Positions 57,594 through 64,000 of a stretch of 64,000 nucleotides of DNA are shown in pieces. The translations under genes and the position numbers were made by a program. Source of the stretch: Cololabis saira (taxonomy: Eukaryota; Chordata; Actinopteri; Beloniformes; Belonidae); the NCBI RefSeq assembly GCF_033807715.1, contig NC_084590.1:8570327-8634326 (forward strand), written 5' to 3'. The notes under the pieces were generated by a model. It saw only the letters and a list, made by a program, of their open reading frames with translations. It made no database searches and was not told the DNA's origin. Each line of letters starts with the position of its first letter. The first letter of the stretch is position 1.

Positions 57594-58900
57594 GGATGGG
57601 AATTGAGGAGATTTTTCCGATTTCTATTTTCGATTCTCTTTAACGATTCGATTCTCTTATCGACTCATTTGGAAATAAGGAGAACAAACAGGTCGATTAG
57701 CATCAACTTTGTTTTATATCTTTGAACAAAAAAATACAAGTGAGGTCAACAGTGATTAACAGCAGAGCTAACGTTGCTGCTAGGTTGAGAAGATTCACTC
57801 CAGACTCTGAACAGATCAAACACGCGACATTCGTTAAAAGTTATTGCATGCTGTGTATGCAAATGCTTTTGCATGTAGGGCTGCAACTAACGACTATTTT
57901 AATAGTCGACTAGTCACCGACTATTGAAACGATTAGTCGACTAATCGGATAATTTAGTATCAGGTTGCTTTAATTATGTGGCAAATGATAATAAAGACAA
58001 GAAAGATGGCAGTAGAGCCCTGATATAGCGGGACTGTTTTCTTCATCCCACTCCCGCCCGCATCCGCAAAACTCTGAGAATTCATGCCCACACGGCGCAC
58101 AATAATAGAGATGCGTTGATTTAGTGTCTTCTCCCGTACTGCAAGAGAAATGTCCAGACAAATCTATCTGATTTAATATTAACATGATCATTGTGGAGTT
58201 TGATGGATAATTGACAGTTCATAGGCACCTGACTGAAAGTTGCAAATCCATCATTGTCATCATCACAAGCTTTTTCGCCTTTCGCGCATCAATTATGTGA
58301 TTGAGGTTAGAGTGTAGCTGTGAGTGACTCAAATAACACTAATAAATAACATAAAATAAACAAAGTTATCGAATGAAACAAATTAATTTAACAAATGAAA
58401 ATAGGCTTAATATCATACCAAGGCGAGTCTTTCTCTTTAAATGCATTACCGACGTGCTCCCGTGAAAAGCAAGGTCAGCTTTGCAAACCTTGCAAGTCAT
58501 CTTTTAATTCGCCGTATGGAATTCATTGTCGACAATGTTGATTATCGATTTTTGTCGACAACGTCAACAAAATCGCTGCAGCCCTATTTGCAAGTTGCTA
58601 GTGTTTCCTCCCTTTGTTGAAATGTCCACATTGCAAGTATTGCAAGTTGCCCTGTTGTCATCCTTTTGGGTAAAATGTAACCAAACCTTCGAGCGTTTAT
58701 GCCGCTTTGTCACCATGTTTTCCTGCTGGGCGCCGTTACGCACGTTGCCTAACTAGGCAACGTGCGCATCCGCGTCCACTGGAATTGATAAGGGAATCGT
58801 TTGCAAAAAAGGCAAACGATTCCAAGGAATTGAAACACTGGGAACCGGTTCTCAACAAGAACCGACCATTAGTGTTTTCATCTTCGGATGGCCCTTAAAA
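57594..58900. mobile_element. hAT-type MITE with another hAT MITE inside
   Basis: Left TAGGGATGGGAATTGAGGAG with repeated CGATT(CT) motifs. The right portion (58770-58875) has GGGAATCG, GATTCCAAGGAATTG and GAACCGGTTCTCAACAAGAA. The outer right boundary is uncertain. Confidence 0.45.
57876..58586. mobile_element. hAT MITE with near-perfect target duplication
   Basis: TAGGGCTGCAACTAACGACT to CGCTGCAGCCCTA. Flanks TTTGCATG (57868-57875) and TTTGCAAG (58587-58594) agree at 7 of 8. Interior shared with the nested hAT at 17150-18162. Confidence 0.88.
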
Positions 58901-58995
58901 AACATTTGAGGTGGTGGAATTTTTGCTCAGCCTCAGCAATTCTCAGTAATTCAGTGAAAATCTGAATTCATGTTATCTCATTCCAAGCTTCCATG

Positions 58996-59272
58996 TACGG
59001 AAGAGTATTAAGGCAGGGGAAAAATTAAAATAATATTTTAGAAGATTTTTTTTTTCTTTATGCACTTCGAGAAAAAAGTTGAAATGTATTACAACTTTAT
59101 TCTCGAAATTTCGACTTTATTCACGAAATTTCGACTTTATTCTTGAAATTGTATTTCAACATTAATCGACATTTCGACTTTTTCCTCAACATTCTTTTCT
59201 CAAAGTGCACAATAAAAAAAAATTCCCCTCTCAAATATTTTTTCTCCTGCCTGGCCCTAATACTCCTCCGTA
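58996..59272. mobile_element. 'TACGGAAGAG' MITE, second copy
   Basis: TACGGAAGAGTATTAAGGC to GGCCCTAATACTCCTCCGTA. TCCATG on both sides (58990-58995, 59273-59278). Confidence 0.85.
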
Positions 59273-59459
59273 TCCATGAAACAGGTATTTATACTGTATG
59301 TCACTTATCTTCCACATGTTATAGCCCTTTGATAATTTAGCTTATGTATTTGTAACATTTCAAATACTGTTCATTTAATAGCCTGACCGTTCAAAGCCAT
59401 AGCGTCTCAAGCATACATTTGATCCTTTGGTTTATCATTATTATGTCCTCTCCTGACAG

Positions 59460-59586
59460 GTCACAGTCCTGCCGACTACAAGCTGCTGTCCGTCCAGGTG
59501 ATGATTCGACACGGTGACCGATACCCACTTTACTCCATCCCCAAAACCAAGCGACCCGCCATCGACTGCACCCTGTCACCCAGAAG
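59460..59586 (+). CDS. pxylp1: pxylp1 exon 4: start of the phosphatase domain
   Basis: Acceptor TCCTGACAG ends at 59459; donor AGAAG|GTAAAC at 59587; 127 bases. The product is GHSPADYKLLSVQVMIRHGD, then RYPLYSIPKTKRPAIDCTL and SPRR. RHGDR is the histidine acid phosphatase signature. In this family its His is the residue that takes the phosphate, and the two Arg bind it. PKTKRPxIDCTL is nearly identical to human PXYLP1. The second catalytic motif (HD) would be far downstream, outside the window. No stop or frameshift seen. Confidence 0.95.
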
Positions 59587-59703
59587 GTAAACACACCACC
59601 ATGTTTATGTTGATACTTAGCTTTACTTACAGGGATGTAAGTTCATACAAGCGTAGCCTTAGAGGCGTATATACCATCTGTCATCTCACCAACTCATCAG
59701 GGC

Positions 59704-60395
59704 TGGGGATCCATTCAAATGTCAAGAATCGATTCCAATTCTTAACATTCAGAAATCGATTATCAAGATTTGATTCGATTCCGATATTTGTTTGGGTTAG
59801 TGTTATTAAAACTGTTTTTTGAGCTGTTGTATGAATTATATGACTGTAGTTCTGCAACCTATTAATACTAGTATTATATTGAGATTCAACAGCAAGTATT
59901 GCAGCTAATGATGCTGTAAGGACCAATCAGCTCCCAGAATGCTGATAGAACTGAAACAGAAACATCGTGGGGCAAAATTACCAAACAGATCCAGGGAGGA
60001 AACAGAGATGGATGAAATCAGTTTTATTTTTTCCCCACATTCTGTTTTAATTTTTTCCATTTTCGGTATATTTCGGTTTTTAAATTTTGAGAATTTGGGT
60101 TTGAGCATTTTATGCAAATTTAACCCCAAGACAGTATATAAAGTAATGAAATATAGACAATTTATGCAATTATAAATGAAAACTTTAATGTTTTTATACT
60201 TTTAAACATATTTAAAGGCAAAAACATGGCACCAGTTATTCTTGTGTCCAACAAAACATTCCTTTTTTGGGCATAAACAAAAAAACACCAAAAGTTATAA
60301 TGTAAAGATGAAAAAAAATCGATCTTTAGACATACAAATCGATTTTTAGGAATTAATATGAGAATCGATTTAGAATCGAATTTTCAACACAGGCC
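59704..60395. mobile_element. hAT MITE, uninterrupted relative of 39193-41190
   Basis: GGCTGGGGATCCATTC to TTTTCAACACAGGCCTA, with ATCGATT-rich ends and a shared interior (GGCACCAGTTATTCTTGTGT) in reverse orientation to the other copy. No target duplication found. Confidence 0.65.
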
Positions 60396-61880
60396 TACAT
60401 TCCATACTAAATTATTAAAGATAAATGATGTACTTCTTTAGTTGTAATGGTTCAGTTACACCTGTTATCTGTGGGGTAAGGCAACACCAAAGATCACTTG
60501 TATGAGATAAAAGGAACATCTGTAGTTTACTGTAAATGGCAATAAAAATGCACAGTTGAAGAAAAAAAATATTTTTTTTTTAATTAGATTCTTAACACTA
60601 AAAGTTTATGCCCACATTTTTTTAATTACACCACCAGAGTAGAGGGCCTTGCGCATAATCTGACTTCTCAAGCGGTGACCTTCTTTCAGCCACATCTGTC
60701 TAGTTCACAGGGAGTTGACACACTTCCTTCCCGCCTTAATTACATGTATTTGGTTCAGCGAGGTTTGAACAGATTTGAGTGGAACTCCACTCTTTCCGTG
60801 CTTTTGTGGGGGGCTTTCTGTTATTTCCAAGCAAATGTAAACTTTTATGGACTTGCTGCCCAACCTCGATAAACGAGAGCGAAACAAAACTGCATGTTGG
60901 ATAGCAGCTGTCAGAAAATGAGCCGTGTCAGAAAGAAAAGGACTCTGGGTTATTTTGAGTGCTGTTTTAATGTTTCATGCTTTTTCAAAAGACTTATGGC
61001 AGTTAATGTGCAACACACTTGAAGAGTCAGGACTTATGTTCGGCACAAAATACACGTGAAAGTCCCTTGATTTTGTAGTGATATTGCAGCGTTGGTCTGG
61101 TTTTCTGTTCCTGTGTGCCGGTGTTCAGGTGCAAACATGCACATGTGCTCATAAACGCATCTACGTGCTTGTTTGCTCTGAGTCTGACCGTTTTCATCCA
61201 GCACGGTTCAACCGGGAGAGAGTGGGGGCAGAACAAGCACATGCTCCGATGAAATAGCATCTTTTATTCATCATGCGTGGCGTTCTCTTCTCTTCTTTTC
61301 CTCTCTCTCTGTCCCGGCTCACTCAGAGACCCTGTTGCTCGGTCGGAAGGGCTGGATGACAGTTCCTGATGTTTATTAGAAACGGCTCTCCCTGCTTCAC
61401 CCTCTGGTCTGCATCCATAAATTGATGTTATGATGAACGATCCAATAGAAAATTCGAGATTTACGATCCTAACTTGGACGTCACAAGTTTGAAATCAGCA
61501 CCTTGACGTTCAGCTTTTCTTTGGATACGTCGGTTTCACTGTATGCAAACCTACATGTTGTAAATGCTGAAAATGTCCATATGGTCATTAGATCCGCCCT
61601 GACTGAATCCCCTGCGTCCGCCGTGCACCCGACTTTGGATTTTGCCAGTAACTTAATTTGGTACAAAGCTTTCACTGCAGCCATATCGGCTTTGCACATC
61701 TGGACAGAGGACGGACAGACTAATCTTTAGGGCTGGCGCTGTGTGCACAATAGCAGATTGGTACTTTGCAACTCGTATGCCTCCCACATTCATCTGCTCC
61801 ACATTTCCAATACATTCTGATCTGAGTTCATTCAGCACACCAACGTCTTGTGGTGCAGGTAAAGTTGCTTCGTCAAGGAA
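60396..61880. other. pxylp1 intron 4 sequence, nothing identified
   Basis: No exon with splice sites or transposon ends seen. Confidence 0.3.
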
Positions 61881-62488
61881 AATTATGACTAAATATCGTC
61901 GTCAATTAACCTTTATCACCTGAGGGAGACGAGACGCAACGAAAATGCTGGACATGTGACGATAATGATAATTAAATATATAATGCAATATCGTAGATGG
62001 ATGAAAACGAGACTAAAATGTAGATTACCGAATAAAAACTCTGCTAAAATGTGTCTTCATTTTCGTTGGACGAGACGAAATGTTCTACCAAAGATCCTTA
62101 ATGTCCATGTTTTCATTTGTTTCCTCTGGTTTAGTTCTGCTGCTGGTGACGTTAGTCCTCAATCCCAGTGCGGCCACAAAATCACAGGAAAAAATAAATA
62201 TGTTGTAAACTCAAATTAGAGTCTTCTGTATCTGAATTGAATGTATTCTTGAGTCTATAAGGTGACAATAATATAATAATAAGATAACCTTGTTTGAATT
62301 GTAAAATTGGTTTGGCTAAATACAATCTTTGACTAAAATAAGACTAAAATGGTCAGACTTTTAGTCGACTGAAACTTGACACGACTAAAAGGAGAATGAA
62401 CGTGACTTAAACTACTAAAAACTAAAATGATAACTTGACCCAAAGACTAGACTAAAACTAGAACTGAAACAGGCTGAAAACAACACTA
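61881..62488. mobile_element. Possible hAT-type MITE, 'ACTAAAA'-rich
   Basis: The right end CTGAAAACAACACTAG and a diverged left end near 61866 (TTGCTTCGTCAAGG) bracket many GACTAAAA repeats. Boundaries and superfamily uncertain. Confidence 0.35.
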
Positions 62489-63394
62489 GGTGGAGGTTAG
62501 CGCTTTAGCTGTTTATGCTCTAACATCTCAGACTCTAAAACTAAACGCACTATTACTGCTGACAATGTTCAAGGGTTCAGTGTTCACAGGGATATTTTAC
62601 TGCAGCTTTGAAGACCCCCAAACATTATTTTGAAGTACTTTAGTTGAAAATGGTCTGTCTTGCCAGTCTTAACCAACCACCGTTACCGTTGTTAGATAAT
62701 ATGAATTGATGTGATTTTAGAGGAGAAGACTTAGATTATGTTGATGAATTGGTATTGAATTCAGATGCAGAGTACATTTCTAATAATGCAGTCCAAGACA
62801 AGCTTTTGGTCTACAATCGGGGCACTTGGGCGCACCTTTTGTTTTACCATCAAATGATCACATTTTAACTAATGGAAAAGACATCCAAGTGCATGAAAAT
62901 AAATCATCCTTTTTCCACTCCATTTTGATGTTTTTATCTGTCTCTTTACGTGGGACATGTCATCACGTCCTCCAGCTAAACAGAAACCACTCTCCACATG
63001 TGGCAGCGCTGGCGGGAAGTGTGGGATCAGTGGCTGCTTTCCAAATGGCTCATTACCATACCAGCGTGTAATGATTTTACCAAATGTTGCCTCGTGTGCA
63101 AGAAGGGAGCAGTTCCACAGCTTTCACTATGTGAGACGGTACGCTTCCTTCAGGGAAAATGCTCAAGTGACTGGTCTGCATGTCATTATATCGTGCAGCT
63201 CTACACATGTTCCTGGCTTCCAGTTGTACAGTAACCTTTACAGGAGCAGGCTACGTACCAACAGCAGTACGTACGGCATCATGCACTGTGTGTGCGACAC
63301 GTAGGATGCGGTTTCTGGAAAGGTCAGTGTCCCTCCTCCTACCTGGAATGAATGTGAGCTCCGGCAGCAAACATCCCTCAGAGACTGTGAACGT
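62489..63394. other. pxylp1 intron 4 sequence, nothing identified
   Basis: No gene or element ends seen. Confidence 0.3.
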
Positions 63395-64000
63395 CAGTGT
63401 TGTGCAAGTTCCTACTTCTCATGAACTAGTTCAAAGTTCAGTTCACATAGTTTAAAAATGAATATTTCACGTTCATAGTTCACCATTTTGGGGCAGCACG
63501 GTGGCTTAGTGGTTAGCACTGTTGCCTCACAGCAAGAAGATCCCCGGTTCAACTCCCAGGCTCAGCAGGGTCTTTCTGTGTGGAGTTTGCATGTTCTCCC
63601 CGTGCTTGCGTGGGTTCTCTCCGGGTACTCTGGCTTCCTCCCATAGTGTGAGTGTGCATGGTTGTGTGTATAATATATGTGGCCCTGCGATAGACTGGTG
63701 ACCTGTCCAGGTGAACCTGCCTCTCACCTGAAATGAGCTGGGATAGGCTCCAGCAGACCCCCGTGACCCTGGAAAGAGGGTTTTCACTTTGAACTAGTTC
63801 AAATTCAGTTCATTTCAATATTTTTAGGTGAGAAGTACAAATGAAACGCCCCCCTATCCTAAAACTGTTCACTATACAATCATGTATTATAGTGGATTTT
63901 CAACTTTACTCAGGCTGTAAATCTCCAACATTGTAGTCCATTATCAGTTTATCTACCTGTTGCAGGTAAATCCTCCCCCTGAAGGAGCAGCAGTGACTGG
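63395..64000 (-). mobile_element. hAT element, second copy of 48201-49115, interrupted by a SINE and cut by window edge
   Basis: CAGTGTTGTGCAAGTTCC and the following GTTCA-rich end match the first copy base for base with few changes. The match resumes after the SINE at CACTTTGAACTAGTTCAAAT and continues to the window end. Confidence 0.88.
63490..63780 (+). mobile_element. tRNA-derived SINE
   Basis: Pol III promoter boxes: A box TGGCTTAGTGG at 63502-63512 and B box GGTTCAACTCC at 63546-63556, about 33 bases between them. TTTT flanks on both sides (63486-63489, 63781-63784), and the uninterrupted copy at 48201 has a single TTTT here. The body (GGAGTTTGCATGTTCTCCCC, CTGGGATAGGCTCCAGCAGA) is a common fish repeat (recalled). 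Confidence 0.8.

Noticed and set aside
61481..61838. Overlapping minus-strand frames as an exon
   Set aside because: Several frames are open on both strands with no domain, and no splice sites agree.
63527..63787. Minus-strand 86-codon frame
   Set aside because: Lies entirely within the tRNA-derived SINE.

Overview
The window looks like nuclear DNA of a teleost fish. It has one spliced vertebrate gene with large introns, many dinucleotide and tetranucleotide repeats, and a dense, nested population of fish-type mobile elements: hAT derivatives, Harbinger, CR1/L2/Rex1-type LINEs, an L1 ORF1, a tRNA-derived SINE, Helitron-like sequence and many MITEs. Nothing bacterial or viral was recognised.

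The only confident host gene is pxylp1 (2-phosphoxylose phosphatase 1, ACPL2), on the + strand in the right third. A probable non-coding first exon ends at a GTAAG donor at 41387. Three coding exons follow (46024-46105, 57180-57368, 59460-59586) with matching splice phases. They encode about the first 132 residues: a type II membrane anchor, a basic stem, and the RHGDR catalytic motif of histidine acid phosphatases. The remaining exons lie beyond base 64000. Every intron is loaded with repeats.

The left two thirds (1-41200) is a transposon graveyard. 1-333 is the start of an antisense L1-type ORF1. 1.87-4.13 kb is an antisense, broken ZMYM1-like hAT transposase. 4.39-5.06 kb is a broken antisense immunoglobulin V-set receptor (leader plus V exon). 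5.4-6.7 kb and 36.3-37.4 kb are two copies of a Helitron-like element, each carrying a different MITE at the same target. 9.0-11.3 kb is a possible solo LTR split by a 694-bp hAT MITE with a perfect 8-bp target duplication. 14.6-15.9 kb holds antisense gag-like and transposase-like fragments with a coding minisatellite. 16.3-18.25 kb is a Charlie-type hAT with another hAT inside. 22-36 kb contains several very large inverted repeats, notably 1.9 kb at 32.05-33.93 kb with arms near 680 bp, and a Harbinger element with TTA target duplications. 37.8-41.2 kb has two LINE fragments and a nested stack: LINE within TTAA-flanked MITE within hAT.

The observations most worth following up are the nested stack with internal empty-site proof, the giant inverted repeats, four hammerhead-ribozyme-like motifs (one with plausible stems I, II and III), a Helitron-like 3' end, and MITEs touching the pxylp1 exon 1 and exon 2 boundaries. 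I saw no coherent new multi-gene system. The interest lies in mobile-element structure. All calls come from reading the sequence; no database search was run.
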